A stretch of 64,000 nucleotides of DNA, taken from Arthrobacter sp. NIO-1057. Its GTDB lineage: Bacteria; Actinomycetota; Actinomycetes; Actinomycetales; Micrococcaceae. The notes below the pieces were generated by a model. That model had not been told where the DNA came from, did not search any database, and worked only from the letters and a program-made list of their open reading frames with translations. A program made the position numbers and the translations under genes. Positions 23,006 through 32,864 of this stretch are shown here, piece after piece (within the stretch, counting starts at the first letter, position 1; each line of letters starts with the position of its first letter). Where the stretch lies: positions 1,064,196 through 1,128,195 of the forward strand of contig NZ_FMAT01000001.1 of NCBI RefSeq assembly GCF_900094805.1, in the 5' to 3' direction.

Positions 23006-24091
23006 CTAGACGTTAAACCTGAACTCAACGACGTCGCCGTCCTTCATGATGTAGTCCTTGCCTTCAATGCGGGCCTTGCCGGCGGACTTGGCGTTGGCCA
23101 CCGAACCTGCGGCGACCAAGTCATCGAAGCCGATGACCTCGGCCTTGATGAAGCCACGCTGGAAGTCGGTGTGGATGACGCCGGCAGCCTCGGGGGCGGT
23201 GGCGCCCTTGCGGACGGTCCAGGCACGCGATTCCTTCGGACCTGCGGTCAGGTAGGTCTGCAGTCCCAGGGTGTCGAAGCCGACGCGGGCCAGCTTGTCC
23301 AGGCCGGATTCCTCGATGCCGGCATCTTCCAGCATCTCGGCGGCTTCGTCTTCTTCCAGCTCGGCCAGCTCGGCCTCGAACTGGGCGTCCAGGAAGATCG
23401 CCTCGGCAGGGGCCACCAGCTCGGAGAGCTTGGCCTGCATGTCCTTGTCGGCCAGGCCTGCCTCGTCGGTGTTGAAGACGTAGATGAACGGCTTGGTGGT
23501 CATCAGCTGCATCGGTGCCAGCTCGTCCATGTCGATGCCGGCGGCCTTGCCCGCGGCAAACAGGGTCTTGCCGTCCTCGAGCACCTTCTGGGCTGCCAGC
23601 AGGTTGTCGATGAAGGACTTCTCGATCTTCTTGCTGCGCAACTCCTTCTCCAGGCGCGGCAATTGGTTCTCGATGGTCTGCAGGTCGGCGAGGATCAGCT
23701 CGGTGGCGATGGTCTCAATGTCCGACTCCGGATCGACCTTGCCGTTCACGTGGATCACGTCATCGTTCACGAACGCGCGGGTCACCTGGCAGATGGCGTC
23801 GGCTTCGCGGATGTTCGCGAGGAACTTGTTGCCCAGGCCTTCGCCCTCCGAGGCGCCCTTGACGATGCCGGCGATGTCCACGAAGGACACGGTTGCCGGC
23901 AGGATGCGCTCCGAGTTGAAGATTCCGGCGAGCACCTTCAGGCGCTCGTCGGGCAACGGCACGACACCCACGTTGGGTTCAATGGTTGCGAACGGGTAGT
24001 TGGCTGCCAGCACCTGGGCACGGGTCAGCGCGTTAAACATGGTGGACTTGCCGACGTTGGGCAGTCCGACGATTCCGATAGTAAGAGCCAC
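23006..24091 (-). CDS. ychF: Redox-regulated OBG-type ATPase YchF
   Basis: A 361-residue P-loop protein that binds ATP rather than GTP and associates with ribosomes. G1 is GLPNVGKST (residues 9-17), G3 DIAGIVKGASEGEGLG, and the G4 position is FNTDE (NxxE instead of NKxD), which explains the ATP preference. The central coiled coil (QTIENQLPRLEKELRSKKIE) and C-terminal TGS domain (WTVRKGATAPEAAGVIHTDF ... DVVEFRFNV) are complete. Usual length 363. Convergent with nothing nearby; the ispH gene precedes it on the same strand. Confidence 0.97.
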   Translation of the reverse strand: MALTIGIVGLPNVGKSTMFNALTRAQVLAANYPFATIEPNVGVVPLPDERLKVLAGIFNSERILPATVSFVDIAGIVKGASEGEGLGNKFLANIREADAICQVTRAFVNDDVIHVNGKVDPESDIETIATELILADLQTIENQLPRLEKELRSKKIEKSFIDNLLAAQKVLEDGKTLFAAGKAAGIDMDELAPMQLMTTKPFIYVFNTDEAGLADKDMQAKLSELVAPAEAIFLDAQFEAELAELEEDEAAEMLEDAGIEESGLDKLARVGFDTLGLQTYLTAGPKESRAWTVRKGATAPEAAGVIHTDFQRGFIKAEVIGFDDLVAAGSVANAKSAGKARIEGKDYIMKDGDVVEFRFNV

Positions 24092-24163
24092 GGGAGAAAA
24101 TTCTACCTTTTACTAGTGATGAGCGCGCAATGGTGTACTGGCGCTTGAATTCTTAGGGTGAAG

Positions 24164-25255
24164 TCAGGCCTGCGGGCGAGCGTGGCCGCCCAGGGCACGA
24201 TCCTCGTCCCCGGTTTCCTTGAGCTTGCCGCGGATTTCCTTGGGCAGCGAGAAGATGATGTCTTCCTGCGCGGTGGTGACCTCGGAAACGTCGGTGAAGC
24301 CGTACTCTGCCAGCAGCGCCACGACCTCACGGACCAGCACCTCGGGCACCGAGGCGCCGGAGGTCACGCCGACGGTGGAGACGCCCTCGAACCAGGCCTC
24401 GTCCACCTCATTGGCGAAGTCCACCCGGTAGGCGGCCTTGGCGCCGTGGTCCAGCGCCACCTCGACCAGGCGCACCGAGTTCGAGGAGTTCGCCGACCCG
24501 ACCACGATCACCAGATCCGACTGCGGCGCTATGTTCTTGATCGCTGCCTGGCGGTTGGTGGTGGCGTAGCAGATGTCGTCGCTGGGCGGATCCTGCAGGT
24601 TCGGGAAGCGCTCGCGCAATCGGCGCACGGTTTCCATGGTCTCGTCCACGCTCAGCGTGGTCTGCGAAAGCCAGATCAGCTTGTCCGGATCCTTCACCTG
24701 GACGGTGTCGGCTTCTTCCGGGTTGTTCACGATGGTGGTCACTTCCGGAGCTTCGCCGTAGGTGCCTTCCACTTCTTCATGGCCTTCGTGGCCGATCAGC
24801 AGGATCTCGTAGTCGTTCTTGGCGAAGCGCACGGCTTCGCGGTGCACCTTGGTCACCAGCGGGCAGGTGGCGTCGATGGTCTGCAGGTTGCGATCGGCTG
24901 CGGACTGGACCACTGCCGGGGAGACACCGTGGGCGGAGAAGACCACCAGGGCGCCTTCCGGCACCTCTTCGTTTTCTTCCACGAAGATCGCTCCGCGGGA
25001 CTCCAGTTCGGAAACCACGTGCAGGTTGTGCACGATCTGCTTGCGCACGTAAACCGGAGGGCCGTAGTGCTCCAGGGCCTTTTCGACGGCCACTACTGCA
25101 CGGTCCACGCCGGCGCAGTAGCCACGCGGGGCCGCGAGCAGGACCTTGCGCTCGGATACCTGCGGGGAGGCGGCTGCGATCTCGGCCGGAGTACGGCGAA
25201 CGCGTGGGATCCGTGGGACTGGCAGCGATACCGGAATGGAAGTGGAAGTAGCCAT
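24164..25255 (-). CDS. ispH: 4-hydroxy-3-methylbut-2-enyl diphosphate reductase
   Basis: Last enzyme of the MEP pathway, making IPP and DMAPP. 363 residues, with the three [4Fe-4S]-ligand Cys in [12 protein letters not shown] (C47), [13 protein letters not shown] and [11 protein letters not shown]. The substrate-binding His and [11 protein letters not shown] blocks are present. An N-terminal 35-residue Pro-rich extension precedes the catalytic core, common in actinobacteria. Cytosolic. Same strand as ychF, 72 bases upstream; the pair may be co-transcribed. Confidence 0.97.
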   Translation of the reverse strand: MATSTSIPVSLPVPRIPRVRRTPAEIAAASPQVSERKVLLAAPRGYCAGVDRAVVAVEKALEHYGPPVYVRKQIVHNLHVVSELESRGAIFVEENEEVPEGALVVFSAHGVSPAVVQSAADRNLQTIDATCPLVTKVHREAVRFAKNDYEILLIGHEGHEEVEGTYGEAPEVTTIVNNPEEADTVQVKDPDKLIWLSQTTLSVDETMETVRRLRERFPNLQDPPSDDICYATTNRQAAIKNIAPQSDLVIVVGSANSSNSVRLVEVALDHGAKAAYRVDFANEVDEAWFEGVSTVGVTSGASVPEVLVREVVALLAEYGFTDVSEVTTAQEDIIFSLPKEIRGKLKETGDEDRALGGHARPQA

Positions 25256-25356
25256 ACCTCTAGTCTACGAACTGCATGCAAGTTAGCCCATGCTCATATG
25301 ATGCGCGCCACCCTTTGTGCCCTGTGAGTTCCACCTCCACCGCCGCTTCCCACCGC

Positions 25357-26550
25357 TCAGCACGGCAGCGAGCTGGGCAGCTTGACGCTGGTGGTGAGAA
25401 TCGAGCCGGCCGAATCACTGCCCCGGTAGGCCCGGCAGACCCCGATGCCCCGGTTGGCCAGATTGGCTTTGATCTGCCGCAGCGAATCCGGCGAGAAGCC
25501 GTACCACTGCATGTGCATCAAGACGGTGTCGCCGGGCGAGGCGGCGGAGGCCCTGGAAATGGTGATGGACTTGGATTTCACTTCCCAGTCTTCGGTATCC
25601 CGGGTCCAGATCCACATGGCCATGCCTCGGCTGTCGTACCCGCAGCGTACCGAGGCATCCACGGCACCGTAGGGCGGGCGCCCGAAATTCGTGTGCACGC
25701 CGGAACCGCTCAGCTGCGCCCCTACTTGCTGGCAGCTCAGTGGGCGCAGATCAGGGTGGCTGACCGAATGGTTGATCACCCACTGGCCCTTGGCGCGGGC
25801 CAGGCTGGCCAGATCCACCCCGTAGCGGGACTTGTAGGAAGACAGGCAGTCGCCCGTGGGAGCGAGCACCAGGCCGATATTGGCACTAGCCGCGTAATCG
25901 ATAGCCGAACGGTATTCGCTCAGGGTGCGCGGGCAATCATCAAAGGTCAGCACCACCCGGGAAGTCCGGTTTGGTCCGCTGTACAGCGGAGCCGAGGGGG
26001 GCTTCGGATAGGTGGTGACATAGGTGCCACTGACCCAGCCGGTGTATCCCCCATAGCTGACCCGATACCAGCCATTCGAGGCGCGGGCATAGGCCGGCAC
26101 AGGGCTCCCCTTCGGGATGGTGACCAGGATCCGGTAGCTGGTGGAGGTGCCGGTGCGCGTATTCAGGCTGTCAAGGGTTCGCACCGTGGCCGCCACGACG
26201 TAGTAATCGCTGACGTATCCGGTGCGCCCGTCATAGCTGACCTTGTACCAGCCATTTGATGCCCGGCCCAGCACCGGGACCGAGGTGCCTTTGGGCATGT
26301 TCACCAGAACCGAATACGAGGTGGAAGGTCCAGTGCGCAGGTTCAGGTTATCGGTGGTGCGCGCCCGGGCCGGCAGGTCGATGGAAAGCTCGGGGGCCAC
26401 CGCGACACTTGCTGGCTGGGCCACCGGCGCTACGTTGCCCGCGGGCATGGCCGACGCGGCCAATGGAACCGATCCGATCATTAGTCCCACGGCCAGGGCC
26501 ACCGAGCCCACAGATCGTGCGGTGGTGCGATTAAATGTTTCCCCAAACAT
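25357..26550 (-). CDS. Secreted SH3b-domain polysaccharide deacetylase
   Basis: 397 residues. A Sec signal peptide (TTARSVGSVALAVGLMIGSV, then PLAASA) is followed by two bacterial SH3 repeats, each starting TLDSLNTRTGTSTSYRILV-like and ending NGWYRVSYGGYTGWVS (about 60-125 and 128-185). The C-terminal 200 residues are a NodB-type carbohydrate esterase: VVLTFDDCPRTLSEYR (TFDD), WVINHSVSHPDLRPL (H-x-x-S-H-P metal motif), FGRPPYGAVD (RxPYG) and VLMHMQWYG. It probably deacetylates a cell-wall polymer, with the SH3 domains binding peptidoglycan. Confidence 0.93.
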   Translation of the reverse strand: MFGETFNRTTARSVGSVALAVGLMIGSVPLAASAMPAGNVAPVAQPASVAVAPELSIDLPARARTTDNLNLRTGPSTSYSVLVNMPKGTSVPVLGRASNGWYKVSYDGRTGYVSDYYVVAATVRTLDSLNTRTGTSTSYRILVTIPKGSPVPAYARASNGWYRVSYGGYTGWVSGTYVTTYPKPPSAPLYSGPNRTSRVVLTFDDCPRTLSEYRSAIDYAASANIGLVLAPTGDCLSSYKSRYGVDLASLARAKGQWVINHSVSHPDLRPLSCQQVGAQLSGSGVHTNFGRPPYGAVDASVRCGYDSRGMAMWIWTRDTEDWEVKSKSITISRASAASPGDTVLMHMQWYGFSPDSLRQIKANLANRGIGVCRAYRGSDSAGSILTTSVKLPSSLPC

Positions 26551-26844
26551 GGCACTGCGTCCTTCTGAAATGCTTCCCCAATGCTCATCAGTGTCCGCGC
26601 ACGCTCGACGCCGGGCAAGAGCAATATCAAGACTTAACCAAATTGTTGGAAATACCTTGCGCGGTGGTCATTGGCGCGGAAAATGACCACAAACTTCACC
26701 CGTTCCGTCACCATCGCTCCACTTTCCGCTTCCCCGGCCCTCCCCCGTAATTCCCTGATCTGTCGGTGCCATGCGGTAGTCTCACTTGTGCAGCAGCAAT
26801 CGCGCCTGCTGGTGCCATGTTTCGATTCCCAAGGAGCGGCCCGG

Positions 26845-28107
26845 ATGGAGCCCCAAACACCAGCGAGCTTGCCAAGCACCGCCGGGCAGACCACGGCGGA
26901 GAATCCTTGGCCGTTACGCATCCTTTCGGAAAAGCTCAAGATCCATATCGAGAATTCCCCGGTGGTCTGGGTGGAAGGCCAGTTGCTGGAAGCAAATGTC
27001 CGCAACGGACATGCCTACCTCACCCTGCGCGATGTGGACGCCGATTTCTCTTTCTCCGTCACCATCTGGGCCTCAACCATGCGCAAGCTGGATACCACGC
27101 CACAGGTTGGTTCCCGCGTGGTCGCGCAGGTGAAGCCAAGCTTCTATGCGAAGACCGGACGGCTGTCGCTGAACGCAACGGATCTGCGGCCAGTCGGCTT
27201 GGGTGAACTGCTCGTACGCCTGGAACGCCTTCGCCAAGCCCTGGGCGCCGAAGGTCTGTTCTCCCCCGAGCACAAGCGCGCGCTCCCGGTGCTGCCTGGC
27301 CGCATCGGCTTGATCACCGGACGCGACTCGGATGCCGAGAAGGACGTGCTGCGCAATGCCACGCTGCGCTGGCCCTCGGCGCAATTCAGGGTCATCAATA
27401 CCGCGGTGCAGGGTGTGGACGCAGCCAACCAGGTCATGGCGGCGCTCAAGGAGCTCGATAATGACCCGAATGTTGATGTGATCGTTATTGCCCGCGGTGG
27501 CGGTGCACTGGAGGATCTTCTGCCCTTCTCCAACGAAGACCTGGTCCGCGCGGTCTTCGCCGCGCAGACTCCGGTGGTTTCGGCCATCGGGCACGAGGCC
27601 GACCGGCCCATCCTCGATGACGTGGCGGATTTGCGCGCCTCCACCCCCACGGATGCGGCCAAACGCATCGTGCCTGACCTCAACGAGGAATTCACCGGCC
27701 TGCAGCTGGCCCGCAATCGGCTTGAGCGCTCCATCAACAACCTGCTGGAACGCGAAGCCCAATTGCTGGCAGCCGTCCGCGAACGGCCGGTACTGGCCAA
27801 TCCGCAGGTCATGGTGACCACGCGCGCCGAAGACCTGGCCAGGTACCGCCAGCGGTCCACCGACCTGCTGCATTACCGGGTGCAGCGCGCCCGCGACGAG
27901 ATCACCCATTTGAAGTCGCAGGTCCGCGCGCTTTCGCCGCAGCAAACCTTGGACCGGGGCTATTCGGTGACGCAATTGGCCGATGGAAGCATTGTGCGCG
28001 AAGCCGCCGATGCGCCGGTCAACACCGATGTTTTCATCCGGTTAGCCTCCGGCCAGCTGGCCGCGCGAACCACCGAATCCATTCCCGCCGGCGATGCCGC
28101 GAACTAA
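26845..28107 (+). CDS. xseA: Exodeoxyribonuclease VII large subunit
   Basis: 420 residues. An N-terminal OB-fold ([20 protein letters not shown] ... [20 protein letters not shown]) binds ssDNA; the catalytic core has [37 protein letters not shown] and [20 protein letters not shown], and a C-terminal coiled coil follows. With XseB it forms the ssDNA exonuclease of mismatch repair. ATG 26845 has AAGGAG eight bases upstream, so the longer frame is not used. xseB follows after 22 bases. Confidence 0.96.
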   Translation: MEPQTPASLPSTAGQTTAENPWPLRILSEKLKIHIENSPVVWVEGQLLEANVRNGHAYLTLRDVDADFSFSVTIWASTMRKLDTTPQVGSRVVAQVKPSFYAKTGRLSLNATDLRPVGLGELLVRLERLRQALGAEGLFSPEHKRALPVLPGRIGLITGRDSDAEKDVLRNATLRWPSAQFRVINTAVQGVDAANQVMAALKELDNDPNVDVIVIARGGGALEDLLPFSNEDLVRAVFAAQTPVVSAIGHEADRPILDDVADLRASTPTDAAKRIVPDLNEEFTGLQLARNRLERSINNLLEREAQLLAAVRERPVLANPQVMVTTRAEDLARYRQRSTDLLHYRVQRARDEITHLKSQVRALSPQQTLDRGYSVTQLADGSIVREAADAPVNTDVFIRLASGQLAARTTESIPAGDAAN

Positions 28108-28129
28108 CTCGATACACTCTGGAGCCATC

Positions 28130-28360
28130 ATGACTGCACAAATCCCCGAAGATATCGCCAAGCTCTCCTACGAGCAGGCCCGCGAAGAACTGCTCACCGT
28201 AGTCAACCAATTGGAAACCGGCGGAGTAGCCTTGGAAGCCTCGCTGGCTTTGTGGGAACGCGGCGAAGCGCTTGCGGCGCACTGCGAAAATTGGCTCAAC
28301 GGAGTGTCGCAGCGCCTGGAACAGGCCCGCGCCAAGCAGGTTGGCGCGGACGGCGAATGA
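28130..28360 (+). CDS. xseB: Exodeoxyribonuclease VII small subunit
   Basis: A 76-residue helical protein ([40 protein letters not shown]), the usual XseB size and motif (Y-E-x-A-x-x-E-L, then L-x-x-W-x-x-G). It caps the XseA coiled coils in the exonuclease VII complex. ATG 28130 has GGAG five bases upstream. Downstream of xseA in one operon. Confidence 0.95.
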   Translation: MTAQIPEDIAKLSYEQAREELLTVVNQLETGGVALEASLALWERGEALAAHCENWLNGVSQRLEQARAKQVGADGE

Positions 28361-28374
28361 CCTCGTAGCGGCGG

Positions 28375-29238
28375 CTACTTGGTAGCTTCCAGCCGGGCCT
28401 TTTCAGCGGCCACGTCGAAGTCAGCCTCGGGCCACGGCACAGTGATTCGCTGCAAAGTATCCAATAGCAGTTCAGCAACGCACAGGCGTGCCCGCCATTT
28501 CTGGTCGGCTGGAACCACATGCCACGGTGCGGTCTTGTTATCGGTCCGGTTCACGGCGATCTCGTACGCCTGCTGGTAGTCCGCCCACAGCAGTCGGTCG
28601 TCGATATCCCCGGGCGAGTACTTCCAGTGCTTGTCGGGACGGTCCAGGCGTTCGGCGAGCCGCTCATATTGCTCATCCTTGCTGATATGCAGCATCACCT
28701 TGATGGGGTGGATATTCTGCTCTACCAGTTGCTTCTCGAAGTCCACGATCTTGGTATATCGGGAGTCCAGGATCTCCGGGCTGGCTAATTGCTTGACGCG
28801 GGCAATCAGGACATCTTCATAGTGGGAGCGGTCGAAGACTCCGACTTTTCCCCTGCCTGGCAAGTGCTTGGTGATGCGCCACAAGAAATCATGGGCGGAT
28901 TCTTCTGCCGTTGGCGCTTTGAACGCGTGGTGCTCGACGCCTTGGGGATCCAGCATGCCAAGGACGTGGCGAACTATTCCTCCCTTGCCCGAGGTGTCCA
29001 TGCCCTGCAGGATCAGCAGCACCGACGGGGCTTCCTGGCCCTGGACCGAAGCGGCGAACAGGCGCTCTTGCAGATCCGAGAGCGGCTGGGCGATCTCCTC
29101 CATGCGCTTCTGCGTGGTCTTCTTATCCTGCGGCGCGTCCTTGGGCCACCAGTCAGGATTCTTGGTTGCCCTCTCGGAAAGCTTCAGACCTGGCTCGGCG
29201 CGCAGGGCTTCAATCAGGTTCGCAGGGTATGAGCTCAC
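28375..29238 (-). CDS. ppk2: PPK2-family polyphosphate kinase
   Basis: 287 residues. Walker A LQGMDTSGKGGIVR (about 78-90) and GVFDRSHYEDVLIAR (lid/Walker B, about 133-147) with the conserved Asp and Arg of PPK2; the late DKHWKYSPGDIDDRLLWADY and PWHVVPADQKWRAR blocks are also typical. PPK2 enzymes use polyphosphate to phosphorylate AMP, ADP or GDP; class cannot be decided here. Cytosolic. The stop is 14 bases after xseB's stop on the opposite strand (convergent). Confidence 0.93.
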   Translation of the reverse strand: MSSYPANLIEALRAEPGLKLSERATKNPDWWPKDAPQDKKTTQKRMEEIAQPLSDLQERLFAASVQGQEAPSVLLILQGMDTSGKGGIVRHVLGMLDPQGVEHHAFKAPTAEESAHDFLWRITKHLPGRGKVGVFDRSHYEDVLIARVKQLASPEILDSRYTKIVDFEKQLVEQNIHPIKVMLHISKDEQYERLAERLDRPDKHWKYSPGDIDDRLLWADYQQAYEIAVNRTDNKTAPWHVVPADQKWRARLCVAELLLDTLQRITVPWPEADFDVAAEKARLEATK

Positions 29239-29362
29239 AACCGACTCCTTCTATGGACTTCACTACTGTGAATCTAGGTAATTGCCAGCGTTCTGGCAAT
29301 AGCTGGCGCTGTCTCAAAGAAATCCGCGTGCCGGTCAAAAGGCCATGCCGTGACAAAGAAAA

Positions 29363-29401
29363 ACACCACCGAACGACTCTAAGTGAGTCGCACGATGGTG
29401 T
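29363..29401. terminator. Stem-loop terminator
   Basis: ACACCACCGAACGACTC pairs imperfectly with GAGTCGCACGATGGTGT across a short loop. It lies just past the stop of the aminotransferase gene (29414), so it terminates that gene on the minus strand. Confidence 0.65.
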
Positions 29402-29413
29402 CTTCCACTGAGG

Positions 29414-30634
29414 CTAAGCGCGGGCTCGCCAGTCTTCGAGGAACTGTCCGATACGACCTACAGCATCGGTCAGGTCCCGCACATTCGGCAGGGTTACCAA
29501 ACGGAAGTGATCTGGGCGCACCCAGTTGAATGCGGTGCCCTGGGTAATCAGGATCTTCTGCGCCTTGAGCAATTCAAGGGCGAACACCTCATCGTCATGC
29601 ATCGGATAAACTTCTGGGTCCAGCTTCGGGAACATGTACAGCGATCCCTTGGCCTTCTGCACCGAGACACCAGGGATGGCGGTGAGCAGGTCATAGGCGG
29701 CATCGCGCTGTTCGAGCAGGCGTCCGCCAGGCAGGATCAAGTCGTTGATGGACTGGTACCCGCCCAATGCGGTCTGGATGGCATGCTGTGCTGGCACATT
29801 GGCGCACAGGCGCATGTTGGTCAGCAGGTTGATGCCTTCGATGTAATCCGCGGCCTGGTGCTTTGGACCGGAGATCGCCATCCACCCGGCACGGAAACCG
29901 CAGACACGGTAGGCCTTGGACAAACCGGAGAAAGTCAGGATCAGCACGTCATCGGCCAAAGAAGCGGTGTTGATGTGCTCGGCATCATCGTAGAGAATCT
30001 TTTCGTAGATCTCGTCCGAATACACAATGAGTCCGTGCTTGCGTGCCAGTTCCAGGATGCCCTCAAGGGTATCCTTTGGGTACACTGCACCGGTGGGGTT
30101 ATTCGGATTAATGATCACGATGCCCTTAGTGCGATCAGTGATCTTAGCTTCCATATCTTCGAGATCAGGAAGCCAGCCCTCTTCTTCAGTGTTCAAGTAG
30201 TGCACCGGGGTGCCACCAGCTAGCGAAACCGATGCGGTCCACAGCGGGTAGTCTGGGGCAGGAATCAGGATCTCGTCCCCGTTGTTCAGCAGTGCGTTCA
30301 ACGACAGCGTGATGAGCTCGGAAACGCCATTGCCGAGGTAGATGTCATCCACACCGATGGTCTGGATACCGCGGGTCTGGTAGTACTGCGATACTGCGGT
30401 ACGGGCCGAGAGGATGCCCCGAGAATCAGAGTAGCCTTGGGCGTTAGGCAGGTTGCGAATCATGTCGACAAGCACCGCGTCAGGCGCTTCAAAGCCGAAC
30501 GGCGCGGGATTGCCAATGTTCAGCTTCAGGATACGGTGCCCTTCGGACTCCATACGCTGGGCGTGCTCCAAGAGCGGGCCACGGATGTCGTACAGCACGT
30601 TGTGCAGTTTCGTCGATTGCTTGAATTCTGCCAT
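29414..30634 (-). CDS. PLP-dependent aminotransferase (AlaA/alanine-transaminase like)
   Basis: 406 residues, fold type I class I/II. NIGNPAPFGFEAPDAV at the start, IINPNNPTGAVYPKD, YSDEIYEKILYDD and the PLP-Lys motif in FSGLSKAYRVCGFRAGW (SLSKAYR) are all visible. The N-terminal LHNVLYDIRGPLLEHAQ and overall pattern match the AlaA/AlaC glutamate-pyruvate aminotransferase group, which makes alanine; aspartate specificity cannot be excluded. Single gene with its own terminator downstream. Confidence 0.92.
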   Translation of the reverse strand: MAEFKQSTKLHNVLYDIRGPLLEHAQRMESEGHRILKLNIGNPAPFGFEAPDAVLVDMIRNLPNAQGYSDSRGILSARTAVSQYYQTRGIQTIGVDDIYLGNGVSELITLSLNALLNNGDEILIPAPDYPLWTASVSLAGGTPVHYLNTEEEGWLPDLEDMEAKITDRTKGIVIINPNNPTGAVYPKDTLEGILELARKHGLIVYSDEIYEKILYDDAEHINTASLADDVLILTFSGLSKAYRVCGFRAGWMAISGPKHQAADYIEGINLLTNMRLCANVPAQHAIQTALGGYQSINDLILPGGRLLEQRDAAYDLLTAIPGVSVQKAKGSLYMFPKLDPEVYPMHDDEVFALELLKAQKILITQGTAFNWVRPDHFRLVTLPNVRDLTDAVGRIGQFLEDWRARA

Positions 30635-30743
30635 GATTACACTTTCTCATGTCAGGTGTGCAGAACACACCTTATTACTCGACCGCCGTCGGGTGCGGCC
30701 GAAATCCTTGGGGGTCGAATTACTAGAGCAGTGCCAAGTCCTG

Positions 30744-31649
30744 CTACTCGATAATCCATTCCCAGCGGTTCGCCGCCTGCGCGGGCTTCATCGCCCCTGG
30801 CGCGTTGACCATTCGGTTTAGTTCCACTAGGGTCTGCTGAGATAGCTGCCCAGTAATTTTGTTCAATTCTCCACGCGCTTTGTTATTAACATTGTTGCTG
30901 GCCAGCAGCATGATTGGCTGCGAGTCAAAAAGTTTGGCGGTATCGGAGATGCTCTTGAATCCTTCATCGGATATCATCGCGTTGCCCGCGCTCATCGCAA
31001 CGGCTCGGTCCACGGAGGCACGCAGTTGGGTCGCCAGGTCATCACTTTGAACCACGGAAAGCTGAGGCTTCTGGCAGCCTGCAATTTTCAAACCGCTTTC
31101 CAAGTTTGCGGTTTCGGAATCGTCGGTAATGATGGTGAGCTTTTCGCATGCTGAAGCTAGCGACGACAAGGAATCAACGCTATGGGTTTCAGCCTCGGCC
31201 GAGCTCATCACCAGGACTTTTCCTGAATCCGCGTTACTGAGGTCCAGGGCTTCGATGGAATCGTTCGAGTCGTTGATTTCCGAACGCAGGTTCTTTAGCT
31301 CATCGACTGAAAGTACACCGTCTTCGCCTGTGATGCTTGACGCATCCTTGGCCATGCTCAGCGCTTCTCCAGCGTAGTCCACAGCGATATCAGCTTCACC
31401 ATCAAGTACTTGCTGGTACGGATCATCCATGGACTTGTTGATTTGAACCTCGAACCCCTTGGCCTTCAGCGCGTTTCTATAAACTTCACCCAGGGCCTGT
31501 TCCACCGGCTGGTCACCGCGCGCCAACTTCAAAACCACATTCTGGTCCGAAGAACCATCAGTGCTCTGGTCTTGGTCAGTGCAGGCAGTTAGAGGCAACA
31601 ATAGGGCAACGCTGAGGACAGCAAGGCGGGAGGTTTTTCGCAAGTTCAT
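30744..31649 (-). CDS. Lipoprotein, glycine betaine/OpuAC-like solute-binding protein (orphan)
   Basis: 301 residues. The signal is MNLRKTSRLAVLSVALLLPL followed by the lipobox LTAC, giving lipid-anchored Cys near residue 23. The mature part shows the OpuAC-like pattern of periplasmic binding proteins: ALGEVYRNALKAKGFEVQIN, QQVLDGEADIAVDYAGE and the late GNAMISDEGFKSI. No permease or ATPase genes are next to it. Ligand unknown; quaternary amines are typical for the family. The call rests on pattern similarity. Confidence 0.7.
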   Translation of the reverse strand: MNLRKTSRLAVLSVALLLPLTACTDQDQSTDGSSDQNVVLKLARGDQPVEQALGEVYRNALKAKGFEVQINKSMDDPYQQVLDGEADIAVDYAGEALSMAKDASSITGEDGVLSVDELKNLRSEINDSNDSIEALDLSNADSGKVLVMSSAEAETHSVDSLSSLASACEKLTIITDDSETANLESGLKIAGCQKPQLSVVQSDDLATQLRASVDRAVAMSAGNAMISDEGFKSISDTAKLFDSQPIMLLASNNVNNKARGELNKITGQLSQQTLVELNRMVNAPGAMKPAQAANRWEWIIE

Positions 31650-31689
31650 ATCCCTATTGATTCTATGGCAGGGTCTTTTGATTCAACGG

Positions 31690-32160
31690 CTAATCGCGAG
31701 GTGCGGTCAGTCGCAGAATGTTCTCCACCCGCTCAATACAATTCAACTGCTGAATTTCTTCACGGGTGAACCACGCAGCCTGGCTGGTAGAGCCGTTGAC
31801 CTCATGACGTAATTCGCCACCGGTGAGCGTCGCACGATAGGTCACCGCCACAGTTTGCATGGGGTGCCCTTCACCCGAATAGCGTTTGGCTCCCGGTATC
31901 ACCCCAGTGGTGACATCTAGAAGGGTAAGGTCCCCCACTGCATAGCCAGTCTCTTCATAGACTTCACGTTTGGCACCCTCGATAATAGGTTCGCCTAGAT
32001 CGATGCCTCCACCAGGCAAGGACCAGCGAGGGATGAACTTCGGATCGCGATGGCGCATGTCCCAGAGCGTCAATAGGATCTTTCCATCGTGTTCCACCAA
32101 GCAGTAGGCTGCGAGTCTGGTATCGAAGAATTCACCGGTGTGCTCTGAACGTCGTGTCAT
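31690..32160 (-). CDS. Nudix hydrolase
   Basis: 156 residues. The Nudix box is GGIDLGEPIIEGAKREVYEE followed by TGY (about residues 51-73), an intact G-x5-E-x7-REUxEE-x-GU with the Mg2+-binding glutamates. LVEHDGKILLTLWDMRHRDP precedes it, and a short C-terminal block HEVNGSTSQAAWFTREEIQQ fits the NUDIX family. Substrate unknown: these hydrolyse nucleoside diphosphates linked to another moiety. Cytosolic. Confidence 0.92.
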   Translation of the reverse strand: MTRRSEHTGEFFDTRLAAYCLVEHDGKILLTLWDMRHRDPKFIPRWSLPGGGIDLGEPIIEGAKREVYEETGYAVGDLTLLDVTTGVIPGAKRYSGEGHPMQTVAVTYRATLTGGELRHEVNGSTSQAAWFTREEIQQLNCIERVENILRLTAPRD

Positions 32161-32271
32161 ATCCCCAATATATCGGTTTGTTCACCGTTATTTTCCCCAT
32201 CAGTTAGGCCGTGAGCTAGCTTATTCGCCAAATATCCCACTGAAGTCTCCCGGATGTGATGAAATATTCTT

Positions 32272-32778
32272 ATGTCCCAGCACTCAGAGAATTATTCAAA
32301 CGTCGCTCTAGATGAAATCGATCGAATCATCATCGACGAATTGGTAGCCAATGCGCGTATCTCCAATGCAACGCTCGCTCAGCGGGCTGGCATTGCTCCT
32401 TCCACCGCTTTGCTGCGCACGCGTTCCTTGGTTGAGCGTGGCATTCTCACCGGTTACCACGCTGAAGTGGACCTTGGAGCGGTGGGGCGCACAGTTCAGG
32501 CATTGATCTCGGTGAAGCTTCGTGCTCATGACCGTGAGAAGATCGACACTTTCGTCGAACGCATTCCTCGCCTTCCCGAGGTCCTGTCAATGTTCCACGT
32601 TTCAGGTGGCACTGACTATCTTCTGCATATTGCGGTGGGTTCTACGGATCACTTGCGCGATTGGGTGCTCGATAACCTAGCAACCGATGAATCGGTGGGC
32701 CATACCGAAACAACACTGGTCTTTGCTCACCACCATGGAAACCGCGGGCCGCTACCTTCTGAAGACTCGATGAGTTAG
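32272..32778 (+). CDS. Lrp/AsnC-family transcriptional regulator
   Basis: 168 residues. ALDEIDRIIIDELVANARIS begins the winged helix (NATLAQRAGIAPSTALLRTR is the recognition helix), and the C-terminal RAM/AsnC ligand domain shows VQALISVKLRAHDREKIDTF, SMFHVSGGTDYLLHIAVGST and the ending TTLVFAHHHGNRGPLP. Amino-acid responsive regulators of this class form octamers. A perfect 22-pair terminator follows. Target unknown; the gene is divergent from the Nudix gene. Confidence 0.93.
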   Translation: MSQHSENYSNVALDEIDRIIIDELVANARISNATLAQRAGIAPSTALLRTRSLVERGILTGYHAEVDLGAVGRTVQALISVKLRAHDREKIDTFVERIPRLPEVLSMFHVSGGTDYLLHIAVGSTDHLRDWVLDNLATDESVGHTETTLVFAHHHGNRGPLPSEDSMS

Positions 32779-32804
32779 TTAGCGTTTCTCACCAAAAGCA
32801 TTAG

Positions 32805-32851
32805 ATGCAGGGAAGGCCCTCACTGATTTTCAGTGAGGGCCTTCCCTGCAT
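32805..32851. terminator. Perfect 22-pair bidirectional terminator
   Basis: ATGCAGGGAAGGCCCTCACT then GA pairs completely with TCAGTGAGGGCCTTCCCTGC then AT around the loop TTT. It separates the convergent Lrp gene (32778) and the membrane protein gene (32865). Confidence 0.85.
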
Positions 32852-32864
32852 GCGAGTCAATGTT

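Noticed and set aside
23171-24148. Long plus-strand reading frame antisense to ychF (about 325 codons)
   Set aside because: It lies fully opposite a highly conserved gene and is a by-product of codon bias in GC-rich DNA; its composition (very Gly/Leu/Val rich) is not protein-like and it has no ribosome site.
24158-25327. Plus-strand frame antisense to ispH (about 389 codons)
   Set aside because: Antisense to a conserved essential gene; His/Gly/Val-rich, no motif, no ribosome site.
27073-27975. Minus-strand frame antisense to xseA
   Set aside because: Fully within xseA, no ribosome site, composition typical of a shadow frame.
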